Source of the DNA: Polytrichum commune | Lineage: Eukaryota > Streptophyta > Polytrichopsida > Polytrichales > Polytrichaceae | Direction: 5' to 3' | NCBI GenBank assembly: GCA_950295325.1 | Contig: OX485804.1 | Location: forward strand, 1,674,001 to 1,738,000 | Length of the DNA stretch: 64,000 nucleotides | The notes under the pieces: generated by a model | What the model was told of the DNA's origin: nothing | The model's database searches: none | Seen by the model: only the letters and a program-made list of their open reading frames with translations | Translations under genes and position numbers: made by a program | Shown here: positions 35,594 to 47,319 of the stretch, in pieces | Layout: each line of letters starts with the position of its first letter | Position numbering within the stretch: position 1 is the first letter of the stretch

Positions 35594-36410
35594 TTACATG
35601 CTGATCGCCTGCATCCATAACGGCATGTAAGCTGCTGAGTTCATAGGCTGTGGTGCGGTCTCTACTCTGTCTTCTTCATCCCTCTCGTTATACTGCAACA
35701 CTAGTCTCTTTATATCTTGCTTTTCTTCCAACTCTGCTGCCTCCTTCTGCTTTGTACTTTGGACAAGAGAGCAATCACGTGGAATACGGAGTTGTTTGGT
35801 CTGTTTCTTGTTGCCTTTCTTCACCAAGACACGGAACTGTGCACTAGTTCCATTTTTTTGATCATCCACTACCTCATCACCGAAATCTATGTCTGTGCCT
35901 CCTCTATTATGGTCCTTTGACCCATCAAAGAGATTGAGGGGAATCGTCAGCTTGAGTGTTGGACGATCACGCATCTCAAGCTTCCGAGAGTCTATACTTT
36001 CTTGCATGAGTGCACGACAATGATCAGGGAGATCCGGCAGTAAGTTACAAATGAACCATTTGAGTTTGAAGTTCAAGACTGCAGGAAAATTACAGAGCAT
36101 TTTAGAGGAATCTATAGAATATGCCCCAATTTCATGAAGGAAAACCGCAGGATGTCAACATGTAACCGGTTGGACTTTCAAATACTAGGATCTCAACCGT
36201 TCATGCCCAAAAATCTACCAGCTCACTGGTGCACGATAAGTTACTCGGGATCAAATTCAGCCTCTTCAACAGGATGTGTTTCTGGAATCTAATCTTCTTC
36301 TGCCATGACTTTGGTCTTCTCTTCCTCCTCAGAGCCAGCAGCGTCATTCCCAGCTTCCAACCCATCTCTTTATAACTCATCATCACCTCCAGTATTCAGT
36401 TACAGTATAG
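35594..36410 (-). pseudogene. UPF2 last-exon fragment (truncated duplicate)
   Basis: The minus strand encodes a close copy of the UPF2 C-terminal Upf1-binding region (QESIDSRKLEMRDRPTLKL, then IPLNLFDGSKDHNRGGTD, FRVLVKKGNKKQTKQLRIPR and KQDIKRLVLQYNERDEEDR). It lacks the Gly/Arg-rich tail because about 100 bp are deleted relative to 55,200-55,310, and it ends AAYMPLWMQAISM. A 211-bp hAT-type MITE (36,018-36,228) splits the exon, and the part upstream of it is frameshifted. Only about 20 bp of the preceding exon are present (up to 36,713). There is no promoter or N-terminal part, so it cannot make UPF2. Confidence 0.9.
36018..36228. mobile_element. hAT-type MITE (family A) inside the UPF2 pseudogene exon, 211 bp
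   Basis: Flanked by GTGCACGA at 36,010-36,017 and 36,229-36,236. The intact site 'gagtgcacgatactcg' is preserved in the real gene near 55,688. Ends CAATGATCAGGGAGAT and the complement CAGTGAGCTGGTAGAT match at 12 of 16 positions. Confidence 0.9.
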
Positions 36411-36965
36411 GTGATTTGCATGGTCACAGATACTAGGCAGCATTGGAGAGGCTCTCGGAGACTCCGACCCTTGACGTCAATTGGGTGAAGGTGTGCTCCT
36501 TAGAGTCATATTCATCAAGCACAAGAAGTTGGGTTCCAAGCTACTCTTGTAGTTGTATATGTTACAGTTTGTGTGACCCAAACAAGTATAAAAAAACACC
36601 CAACACAATGATGACCAAATGTACCAAAAACACAGATTTGGTCAAATTACAGTCCATGGGGTCATGATCTCCACACTTGCACGTTGACTTACCTTCATCG
36701 TCGTGATCTGGATAGGGCACCTTTTATTCTACTAAGATAATTTGTTTTTGTCTTAAGAAACCACACCCTTAATAAAAATATGAGAGTTATGTGTATAAAA
36801 AACATAGGGTTCTTACTATTGCTTGTAGTTTCTTCAGTTTTAAAATTAATAATGTTGTAACCACTTGCTTGGATGTTATTGGAGTGAGATTTTACTTACA
36901 TGTCAAAGTCGGTTCCATGTACAAGGGTATAGGTGGATAGAAAATGGTTTGGGGTATAGATGTAT

Positions 36966-37375
36966 AGGGGAAAATTTTGCAAACCAAGGGTGAATGAATG
37001 GAGAGTTAATAAAAAATAATAGCTTCAGAAAGGTATCGAAGAGGTTTTCAATGCAGGTGTCCAGAGACTTTTCCAAAAAGTGCAACTACCTTTTGAACCT
37101 CACCAACTTTCTTGTTGCTTTATAGCTATCTAGATTTGTTTAGATCGTAATTTAGCCTAGATGAGAACCTTTACCACAACTTGGCATTAGTTTTGTCTGG
37201 AAACCAACATAATTAATTCTAAGCATTGAAAGTAACTACCCAAATACATTAAAAATAGCCTAAGAATAAATCAAAAGTAGCGCCACCTATACTCTTGAAA
37301 GATCATCAAACTGGCACGTGCCGGTTTGAGAAGGTCATTCCGGGCTTGTTACTTAATGTTATGTAATGTCATTGA
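36966..37375. repeat. Second copy of the 487-bp TIR element family
   Basis: It matches 52,345-52,770 ('gcaaaccaagggtgaatgaatgg', 'gaggttttcaatgcaggtg', 'ttacttaatgt'). The right end is kept ('ttacttaatgttatgtaatgtc'); the left terminus is missing or too diverged. Confidence 0.6.
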
Positions 37376-37429
37376 ATGCAGGTTTTAGGGCTAGAGAATT
37401 AGTCTTAACAAACATACCCTTCAATAAAT

Positions 37430-37690
37430 TTCCATGCACGTATCTGTTTGATACTTTAATTTTTTTAATAATAATATATTAAATTGTTTTTTGTTTTTTG
37501 TTTTATTTATATTTATTTATTGGTTTATTTATTTATTTATTATAACAAGTATTATTATTTTAAAAATAAAAATATAATTTTAACATATTATTATTAAAAA
37601 TAAAAATAAAAATAGCCATACATTGTGATAATGAATATCAAAAAAATAAAAAATAAAATTTTATAAGTGAAGGAATTCAAAATATACTAC
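37430..37690. repeat. AT-rich simple-sequence tract
   Basis: Runs of TTTAT/ATTTA and AAAATAAAAATA over about 260 bp. No gene. Confidence 0.7.
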
Positions 37691-37734
37691 CATGCATCAA
37701 ACTAACCTACCCCCACCCCTATTCACTTGCTGAA

Positions 37735-38240
37735 AATTTTACATGTTGGATTCAAATCAAGTCTCTACAAAAGAAATCATGATTAATCTTTAGTCAGTAA
37801 ACGAGGGACAATTTCCGAAATGAAAATAGGTGTACTCTCTTCCTGCACCAATTTTACATTCAAATGGTTTCATATGCCATTTGCTCTTTCTAAATTTCAT
37901 CAAAAAAACAATGTGCTAATAAATTGTTCTTTATGTTATGGTGAGATATTAATAGTTCAAAAAATCCTCATAGTTTTGCTTAATATTTATGGTTTATGAA
38001 AACGCTTTGTACATGGATGTTGTGGTCTTGAGAATCACTCTTACCAGCTCAATTGTTGTGGTTCACTCACCTACGTCTACGAAGTTGGTGGCCATCATGT
38101 ACTTTCAAGCACTTTCCAAAGGCGGTCGACTTCGACATCGAAAAGCATTGAAGGCTATGTTCTACTTGAGCTCTCTCAATCGGGTCCCTCGACACCAACA
38201 TGCTTTATACATGTCATGCTTTGTTGCGTAAGACGCAAGA
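37735..38240. repeat. Duplicated block Y, copy 2
   Basis: Direct copy of 29,660-30,240, lacking the AT-rich MITE found just beyond copy 1. It retains the unrecognised open frame at 37,989-38,231. Confidence 0.65.
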
Positions 38241-38434
38241 GTAAGCTAAAAGAGAAGCTCCGTTGTGTGAGCAAGCAAGTCTAATCTTATCGATACATTT
38301 TACATATGCATTTTGTGGTATACCCACAAGATGTAAGATTCAAATTAGTCTCTTTCCGAGTTCATCGACTTTAAGATGTCAATATAACTAGAGTAATGCA
38401 CGAATGCTTCTTTTTAATACATGTTTGTTTCTAT

Positions 38435-39285
38435 GGTTACACTTATAATATATTTTAATCCAATCTCAAGTGATATAATTTTTTTTAATGCAGGAAATTT
38501 TTGTAGCCCATCTAACAAGTAATCCAAAAATATAATTATATATGAAAATACATATTTTTTGAAGCACATAATTGCATTAAAAACCTAGTCATATGATTTT
38601 TTAATACATGTGCTATAGGTCGAACTACCTAATTTTTTGGTTTTAACATAAAAATTAAAATATTTTATTTTTATAGATTCAAACATTCGAATCACTTTTA
38701 ATTTTAATTAGAGGCAACTAGTCGTGTGAGTTTTTTTTAAATAAGCTTTTAAAAAACAGGTGTTTTAGTTTTTTATATACCTTGTGGAGTTTTTAATTAA
38801 TAAATGAATATACAACCCAATTTTTTGTACATCTTATTTTATTTTATTTCGTCATTAGGTGAAGACCAAATTAAATAAAATGAGATGTAGAAAAATGTTA
38901 GAGGCAAATATATTATTATTTTTTTAAGAATTCCACAACGTATATAAAAAACTGAAACATCTTTTTTTTTTTACTTATTGTTATTAAGAGATTCACTCGA
39001 GTAGTTGTCTCCAATTAAAATTAAAAGTCCTTGGAAATATTTTATTTATAATCATTAAAAAAATTTATTAAAAAAACCTAAAAATTTGGGTAGTTTGACC
39101 TATGGTACATGTATTAAAAAAACTCATATAATTAGGTTTTTAATGAAATTATATGCTTCAAGGAATAATCATTTCTTATATATACGTAATCTTTTTTGGA
39201 TTCCTTGTTAGAAGGGCTACAATAGTCTCCTGCATTAAAACAAATTATCACTTGAGATTAGACTAAAATGCATTACTAGTGACTA
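38435..39285. mobile_element. Fold-back element with ~400-bp inverted arms
   Basis: The left arm (about 38,435-38,850) and right arm (about 38,890-39,285) are inverted copies. Shared blocks in inverted order include 'aatctcaagtgat', 'tttaatgcagga', 'gtagccc', 'gcattaaaaacctagt' or variant, 'tttttaatacatgt', 'ataggtc' and 'aactac'. Very AT-rich and non-coding. The element should fold into one long imperfect hairpin. Superfamily not determined. Confidence 0.7.
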
Positions 39286-39334
39286 TAATCAGGGCCATAT
39301 TACACGGGAATTGTGTACCCGAGATACTAGGCCA

Positions 39335-41607
39335 CAAAATTATCATCTCAAGCATTTTAATGTGCTATGCCAAATGCCATAATGTGAAGAAATTTTGAAT
39401 TGAAAAAGTTCACCTAGTATGTGCACGAATACTATCATACTGGTAATCAGTAGAAGTGTCACTTTAAAACTTCTAGACATTGCAATTTCTAGCCCTTTGT
39501 AAATGACACTAAAATACCATAAATGGTTTATACAACTCACTGCAACAATAGGGTAAAAAATTTCATAATCTCTACTACCTCATTTGGTTGACAAAGAAGC
39601 ATCATACAACGATTTCATCATCACAGTGGCTCTCTCAATCTCAAAAGAAATGTCTGCCCAGCCCATGATTTGGATGGCAAGAGTCGGTAACTAACTCATT
39701 CTCCAAGTGTGTTGACAGTTGAACTTACAGAACAGCAACTAACTGCACGGATTGATTCCCTTTACGTCGGACAGACGACTGCAACTAACTGTCACCCTCT
39801 TGCTGCTGCCACTGCCGCCGCCAGTAGAGTGACGTCTATGCTTTGATGTATAAGTTACTGCATTCCAATGAACGGTGAGTACCGACCGCTTAGGACCACT
39901 TCACACACGAGACTGAGTGCCCGTGACAGTACATTTCAAGCACTCTCATTGGTGGAAAAGGCGGAGCCGGTCCAAGTTCGCTTCACACTACGCTTGAGGG
40001 ACCAATGGAGTATGTGAATGCAAGATGCATGTCATGTCTACATGGATTCTTACATGGCATCGAATGGATCATGTTTCATGGTCACTTGGACTATTTCCAT
40101 AAACCACCTCTTGGAGGTAGGCCTAACATAAAACTGGGAGACCGTGGCACTCCGTACACTCACAACTGTTGATTTATTTTATTTTATCATGGTGTGAGGG
40201 CCCGCATGAATAGAAATTCATCGAAACAACTTTTGGTTTGAGGGCATGGTCACATACGACTTCACACTACACTTAAGGGTCCGTGACCACACTAAATGAT
40301 TTTGGAGGTGTGTAAGTTAGTGCAGTCCAATGAACGGGGAGAACTAGCCGCTAAGTTACGAATAAACCGGTTGAGTTTGAGAAATAACTGGTTGAAGTTC
40401 ATCAAGACTTCAGGAAAAGGACTGATCCATTTAGAGGAATCTCTAGAATACACCTCAAATTGATGAAGGAAAATCGAAACATGTCAACGTGTAGCCGGTT
40501 GGACTTGGAAACACGAGAATCTGAACCAAATATGCCCAAAAATCACTCTTATGTTCAAAAGTTGTAGTTCCAACAAGATTGTGTTCCATAGACTCGCCAA
40601 ACAATGAAAGAAGTTGTTGCAAGACTTTGTTTGAAAACAAGTCACTAGATTCGGCCCTGACGAATGGTGACTTGGGGTTTTGCGATCCTCATAAGTTTCG
40701 CTAGGAAACATTTGGTGCATCAAATTCTCGATGGGCGCATTTTCAAATGGAGGCGCCCTAGTCATTTGAAGAGTCACAACTTGTTTGCTCATTGACAAAG
40801 TTCAAGAATTCTAATCAAATGAAATTGATATTAAAGGTGGGGAAGTCAAAAGGTTTATGGGACTAAATGTACATCCAGTCGGCTATTTTTCTAGAGTGGC
40901 GGAGTGTGTTAGTCTTTGTGAGAGAGAAGTTAATATCGATGTGATGGTCCAATTGAAAGACTTGAGACTCTCTAATACTATATTCTCAAACAGTGATTGA
41001 AACTTATCTCTAATAGAGTTATAGGGGACACTCCGACACAAATTATGCCTCATTATCAATTACATTATTAGAGAAAAAATGGCATAATGTATTATCTTTG
41101 GAGGTAGTGATTGTCAATCACTGCCCAATTTCAACGGCAAGGCTATGAGTGGAGGTGCGGTAAGCAACAATGATCTTGAATTGGGGTGGTGTCAATGGTT
41201 GCTTCGAGTATAATGCACATTTGCATTTGGAAAAACCCTTGAGGTGGAGGTAACATAATTTCTTCCCCAAGCAATGGAAACATGCATTGATATAACTTAC
41301 ATGCATTGACAAACAACTTATTTGAGTATTTTTGAGATTGTGCATTATTGTTTTTCATGCATATTATGATTCAAGTTGTACAATCATTTACCAGTTGGGA
41401 GGGCAACTTTGAGTTCAAGGGGGAGAAGAAATAACATGATGATATGAAATCCACATAACTTGCTTATCTATAGGCTAATGCACCATGAGGCTGAGATTTT
41501 GCCATATATTATTTTCCTTCTTTTGGGTTTCTCTTATGGAATGCATAATTTTCAGCTTGAGTATTGTTCACAACTTGCGATTATTATCAACAACTACATG
41601 TTAATAT
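39335..41607. repeat. Duplicated block X, copy 2 (first part)
   Basis: Direct copy of 26,335-28,605; it continues at 46,866-47,081 after a 5.3-kb insertion. About 39,614-40,477 is identical to 26,613-27,476 at constant offset 13,001. The flanks differ at many positions. Confidence 0.85.
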
Positions 41608-41827
41608 GGGTGTCACCAAAGTTTGCCACACTCATCCAAACATCACCAAACTACTAATAAAATCCTTCAAAATCACACACGCATACTATTCGTCCCCTCT
41701 CACATGCCCCACCCAAATTAAACAATATAACTCACCTCACAACATAGATATAATATTTGGCTTCATGGGGCACACGAAATCCTCTAGATGGACGGGAATA
41801 GGCCTAGCCTCCCCTAAGGACCATAAC

Positions 41828-42163
41828 CTCGGGGGGGGCAGTGTGTTAAAAAGTTAAGGATATAGGTGCGAACAACCACTATTTTATAGGGGGGTATTAC
41901 TTTCAAATCTCTTCTTTTTTTCACATACTATCATTATGTAAATTTCTACTTTGGGTTAATAGAAAAATGGCTTGCATTACTTATGATTCCAAATTACCTA
42001 TTATTCCATACCCTATAGTACTTTAAAGATGTCCAGTGCCATTTTTGATACCCTATATTACTCTTAAGCCCAATTATAATTTTTTGCTCCCATGTTTTTA
42101 AAATACCCTATCATTTGTTCGCACGTGTATTGCTACTCCAACCAATGACTACCCCCCCCTGAG
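41828..42163. mobile_element. hAT-type MITE (family B), 336 bp
   Basis: Ends CTCGGGGGGGGCAG and ACTACCCCCCCCTGAG, flanked by ACCATAAC at 41,820-41,827 and 42,164-42,171 (perfect 8 bp). Nearly the same sequence as 42,629-42,966. Confidence 0.85.
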
Positions 42164-42628
42164 ACCATAACTCGACCCTAGAAGCCATACACTGGGCTAG
42201 AATGGCCGCAAAGGAAGATAACCAAACCACCACCATCCTAATAGTCAATTATAAGGATTGGACTTCACAACAACTACCTATCATAGGGCAAGCAGACATA
42301 CACACAATAGCCACCATTCCGCCACGCACTATACAATATGACCCCAAACCGGAATGGCCAAAATACTACCAATACATGGAACCAACTCTCACATCAATAA
42401 TTTGCATACACAACCAACTACACCCTACAATAAACCTACGAACCCCACCAGAACTACAAAATGTCCTCACACGAACATTAAACACACACATAGACACCTA
42501 CCCCATCACTCCCACACCAACACAATACAAGGTCAAATTCTCCAAAGCATGATTAAATGCCCCCAAAACAAACCCGCCTCCCGAAAACTACAACACAACA
42601 CCCATTCCCACAAAATACCACCACAGCT

Positions 42629-42966
42629 CTCGGGGGGGGGCAGTGTGTTGAAAAGTTAAGGATATAGGTGCGAACAACCACTATTTTATAGGGGGGTATT
42701 ACTTTCAATTCTCTTCTTTTTTTCACATGCTATCATTATGTAAATTTCTACTTTGGGTTAATAGAAAAATGGCTTGCATTACTTATAATTCCAAATTACC
42801 TATTATTCCATACCCTATACTACTTTAAAGATGTCCAATGCCATTTTTGATACCCTATATTACTCTTAAGTCCACTTATAATTTTTAGCCCCCATGTTTT
42901 TAAAATACCCTATCATTTGTTCGCACGTATATTGCTACTCCAACCAATGACTACCCCCCCCCCGAG
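42629..42966. mobile_element. hAT-type MITE (family B), 338 bp
   Basis: Second copy, flanked by CCACAGCT at 42,621-42,628 and 42,967-42,974. It differs from the first at only a handful of positions, so both insertions are recent. Confidence 0.85.
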
Positions 42967-43755
42967 CCACAGCTACCCACTTAAATTTCATCCCCATCAA
43001 TGCATATATACAGATGGGTCATTTATCCCACCAACCATTAACTCGAAGGGACAAATAAAGGGCAACACCACAGGATCTGGAATATACAGCCCCAACAACA
43101 ACATCCAAATATCAGAAAGACTACCAGGGTACCAAAACATCCTTAGAGCGGAACTCAATGCAATACTCATCGCTATCAAAACCATCCGTACCACCAAGAT
43201 AGACACCCACATATTTACAGACAACCTCAACAATATATTCCTAATCAACAACCATATTAGACACCCAACATCCCAACACCACCACCCAGACAAATTGCTC
43301 ATAGCAGCAATAGTACACCATATTTATTGGACACCACACAAAATTCATATACCCAAAGTACGCGCACATTTGGGCGTTATCGGTAACAAAATCGCCGACA
43401 CACTAGCCAACGAAGGGAACCTTAAAGATAAACCAGAAACAACACCACACATACATATAGCCCACCAAACACCACACTGGCTAGCTAGCTGCCCTACTAC
43501 CACACACGATGGAGCCATCCGGAATCTCCACACAATTATAAGAAAAGAATACGGAACCTGGGAAGCAGCAACAACCAAACATAAATTCCCCTACGTGGAC
43601 AAATGGCTATCAAACGACCAAATAAACCACAAACTTTCCAATCACTTTTGGAGAAATTATAAAGTAACAGATGCACAAATATCCCAAACTTTAAAATTTA
43701 GATACACCCAATACATGGGCAACCATAGAAAAAACATTTTTTGGCCAAGCACGCA

Positions 43756-46028
43756 TGTCAGCCAAATTTTTTGGTCAGTAGGATTGATTTCTGAAAATTA
43801 GTGTGTTTTCAAATCAGAAATCAGTTCATAAGACTACCTTAGTGAGAAAAGAGGTAGATAGGAAGAATGTAGTGGAAATGACCATTTTCAACTGGCATGA
43901 CCATAGACGAGAGCTGAAGGGTCAGAAGATAAGGACTATAGTCTTGAGGAGAAACAGGAAGTACTTAGGAATCTGGTTGCGAACAAATGCAATGGTTGAC
44001 CAGGTAGTTATTTTTGTGTGGCAGAGGGAACTGATAAGGACTATAGTCGAGAGAGAGAGGGGACCATTATCATCCCTACCACTCGTGAAGAGGGTAGTTT
44101 TTACTCCTTGTGTGTGTGTGAATCTTAAGACTATAGGCTCTTGGAACTCCGGGTGTGAAGCCCCTCGATGTATCTTGAACCTTCTATAATATATCATTGT
44201 GAAGCTATTCTCTCTGTTGTCAGTGTATGAATCAAATTTCTGAGAGTGGTGTCTGTATTGAGTAAATTAAGTCTAAGACAATTGTAATTGGGTCCGAGAA
44301 GGGTCCAGGAAGAATTACAATATACCTTTACTCTTGTGAAGAGGGTAATTGTTTTCTATCTGTGATACATTAATCCTGTGAAAGGAATAACTCTTCCATG
44401 TATAATTTTCCCAATCAGAGTGAGATAACTTTCTGGGAAGGGGTGTGAAACCCGAGATGGAACTGGAAGTTCTATTTGAGAAGTTATTCGGTTGTGAGAC
44501 AGTAAAATTTGAATACAAGGAATATGTTTTGAAGGATGTAAATTTGCACTGGGATTAAAACCGCGTGAAGCAGTTGTAGTGTGTCAAACCTCCTGTATTG
44601 GTTCTTGATGACATTTGCTGTATTGAATGTGAAATCCTGTCAGGGATGAGTTTATGTTGTGATTCAAGCACCGTCAATAAGTGAAATTCAAAATGCATCA
44701 GAAATTCACAATTGCACCCGTTTGTGTGAACGTTCTTCTTTGAAGAGCGTATACCTGGGAGGAGCTCGGTAATTCTACTTGCTGTGAAAGGTGGAGATTA
44801 CTTCTCTCGTCCTATTTGACGAGTAAAAGATTATCTCAGAGAGTTCCCTTGATGTTGGGCAAGGAATTGCGAAGATAGCTTTCTAGACTTAATTTTGATC
44901 TCCATCGATAATCCCTGGAGTGCACAATGAGAAGTGATCGAATCTATTGCCTCGATTGAATCGAGCTTCATACTGTTCAAGTTTTACTGAGATGGATTTC
45001 CGGTACATCTAAATCTTTGCTCACCCTCCCGTGGGACCTGTCATCCCTATAAGAGATCAAGGGAAATTGCATATGGTGACGGGAGATTGAGAGAGAAGAT
45101 AAATCCGAAGCAATGTGTACGCGAGCCGCGGAGTCGCGAAGAGGCGAGCGTGCTCTACCTGGGGAAGGTGAGGGCCACATATCCCATATCGTTTGGTGAG
45201 CTTGCCAAGAGTCAGCATATAAGGGAAAGGTGCCAGGTAAGTATTCGAGAACAAGACGCTTACTGGTTACTGGCTATTGTTACTAAGACTATGGACTTGC
45301 CTCAAGACTCGTTACTTGAAACTGGTACTGGTTCTTAAGACTATGGAAGGATACTCAGACTATGGCCGTGCCGTGTTAGACTATAGTCCTATGATTTAGA
45401 CGCTCTCGGTCCCGGTTCGGTTCGCTTAGACTCGGTTCCTTTCACTTGTAACTAGACTTTTGCATGTCATCACAATTAATTTTAATTTATTGAAATTCTA
45501 TTTTGATAAATCTAGAATGACTAAACATTAAACTAACCTTGAGGTATTAAAGTAAATCAATGAATTAATTTATTTGGAAGCAGGCTAGTCATGCTTAAGT
45601 GTGATGATTCCTAACCGGTGGCATGGCTTATGGTTCTTGATCACTTATGTGAAGAGACTATGGTCACCTTAAGGAGTTCTTGCCTTGGGTTTCTAAGACT
45701 ATGCTGTACCCAAATGCCTATGGCTGAGCTGTGACTCCCTGAATTGCAAAACAAATTATGAGAGTGATGTTACTGATGAGAGTGGGTTGTGAGGGAGTGA
45801 CTGATCAATTGCATGTATTGCTGTTAGTGACCCTCAACCTTAATTAAATCAATTCTAAAACTCACTCTAGAAGTCTTTTTCCCTGTGTTTGTTGTCCTAA
45901 ATTCATTATAATCTCCTTGTGATCTATCAATTAACTTAATGGTGATCCCTAGATGTAACACCTGACACTCATTTGGTCTTCCCTGTGTGGTTTTCTTAAT
46001 TGGAACCCAATCTAAAAACCTATCTACA
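43756..46028. mobile_element. Solo LTR, ~2.27 kb
   Basis: It starts TGTCAGCC, ends CTACA, and is flanked by ACGCA at 43,751-43,755 and 46,029-46,033, the 5-bp duplication usual for LTR retrotransposons. There is no internal region or second LTR in the window, so this is the relic of recombination between two LTRs. Family not determined. It is younger than the non-LTR element it interrupts, between the RNase H and zinc-knuckle parts. Confidence 0.75.
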
Positions 46029-46865
46029 ACGCACCAAAACCCCAACTGCACACTATGCCATAAAAATAATAAGGACACATGGCCACACCTCCTCTCAATA
46101 TGTGAACACCCCTACCTAAAAGGCCTAAGAATATCCAGACACGACAAAGCGGTACACCTCATCACACAAATGCTACAAGCCAACAAAAATACCCATTTCT
46201 TTACCCTAACCAACGCCAGTAAAATCAACAACAATCCCCCGGACCGAACAATCCCAGAATGGCTACTCGAATGCACATGACCACAAACCCCCTGCCAGTG
46301 CCAGGCCAAACTCAAACCAGACATCCTATGCATAATAGGAGCCCCGAACCATACACAAACACCTATGGCACCATCCCCCACGACTAAAGTCCAATTCATA
46401 GAATTCACTTACTGCCACGACAGATACCCAGAACAAGCCATTACACACAAACACACCAAATACGACCCCCTAATTAAGGCTATACAAAATAACGGGTGGA
46501 AAACCAATCCCCTCATCACCATTACAGCAGGTGTAAGAGGAGCCATACACACCCACTCCATCGAGAAACTGACCAACCTACAAATCCCAAAAAACCATTA
46601 TCAAAACCCTCATGAAAAATCTACACCATAATGCCATTAAATACCTCACCTACATAATCCTAAATAAAAGAAAACTCGACAACAAACAAACACCTGCCCC
46701 CTTAACATAAAAGAAACTGGATACACAACACTACCCTAGAGCCCACCTCCTAACGGAGGCATTAGTCTTATGTTGCATCACGGAATACCGTGATCAGCAC
46801 CAGATCAATGGGCTCAGCTTCATGCCGGTATTTAGATACAGGCGTTCATTTTTCTTTTCTTTTCT

Positions 46866-47081
46866 TTCTAGTTTGTTAAAATTAAATAATACCAAACTTG
46901 CATGCGTGCCTGCAATCGGAGCCACATGCAACTTCTTTGCCTAAATGGCGCTCCGGCTCTCATAGGAACCAAATGACCTCCGGTTTGCTAGTGAGACCGG
47001 ATATTGATAGCACCATAACTCTGGGCAGAATATTTTGAAACCTTTGACAACCTCTCACTATGCACTCCTCATTTTGAAAGG
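46866..47081. repeat. Duplicated block X, copy 2 (second part)
   Basis: It matches 28,630-28,845 ('gccacatgcaacttctttgcc', 'ggcagaatattttgaaacc') and ends at 'ttttgaaaggga' where the Mutator-type end begins. Confidence 0.85.
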
Positions 47082-47319
47082 GAGGACGCTAAGTTCCCCC
47101 CACGAACTTTTCGGGGGGGGAATATTCGGGCAGGGGCAGCCGCCCGTCCAAAAAATCAAGATTTTTTGGACTCGACCGAAAATTGTTGTCTGCCCGCCCG
47201 ACTTTGAAAAAACCATTGCCCTTGCAATTTTGAAGGCCACTTATCCACAAATCCCTTATTGAGTGCACTTCATCTTCAAGAACCCAAATCCAATATGTAT
47301 GTTCACTTCCATTGAGTAA

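Larger units (their letters stand above)
31050..36713. repeat. 5.7-kb segmental duplication, left copy
   Basis: It matches 50,432-56,163 in direct orientation. It runs from repeat DNA through the UPF2 downstream region, last exon and last intron, and stops 20 bp into the preceding exon ('tcgtgatctggata|'). Differences by insertion: this copy has a MITE at 31,582 and a hAT-type MITE at 36,018, and lacks the 487-bp element at 52,287. Similarity is visibly higher between 33,500 and 34,600 than in 31,050-32,200. Confidence 0.92.
41608..46866 (+). mobile_element. Non-LTR retrotransposon 3' part with RNase H and putative RLE endonuclease
   Basis: The pieces at 41,608-41,827, 42,164-42,628, 42,967-43,755 and 46,029-46,866 form about 2.3 kb of one element. 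In order: a linker (GHTKSSRWTGIGLASPKDHN; WARMAAKEDNQTT), an RNase H domain (YTDGSF, RAELNAI, IFTDN, NKIADTLAN), a C-x2-C-x9-H-x4-C knuckle (CTLCHKNNKDTWPHLLSIC), then KLKPDILCIIG, VQFIEFTYCHD and KHTKYDPLI, resembling the PD-(D/E)xK core of restriction-like endonucleases in R2/NeSL-type elements. The 3' end is a T/C-rich tail near 46,866. It is 5' truncated, with stops near 42,550, 46,278 and 46,630. The plus strand is strikingly rich in A and C. The domain assignment as RLE is an inference. Confidence 0.65.

Noticed and set aside
42961-43801. A host RNase H gene
   Set aside because: The RNase H motifs are continuous in order with non-LTR retrotransposon linker, knuckle and endonuclease-like parts, so it belongs to the element.
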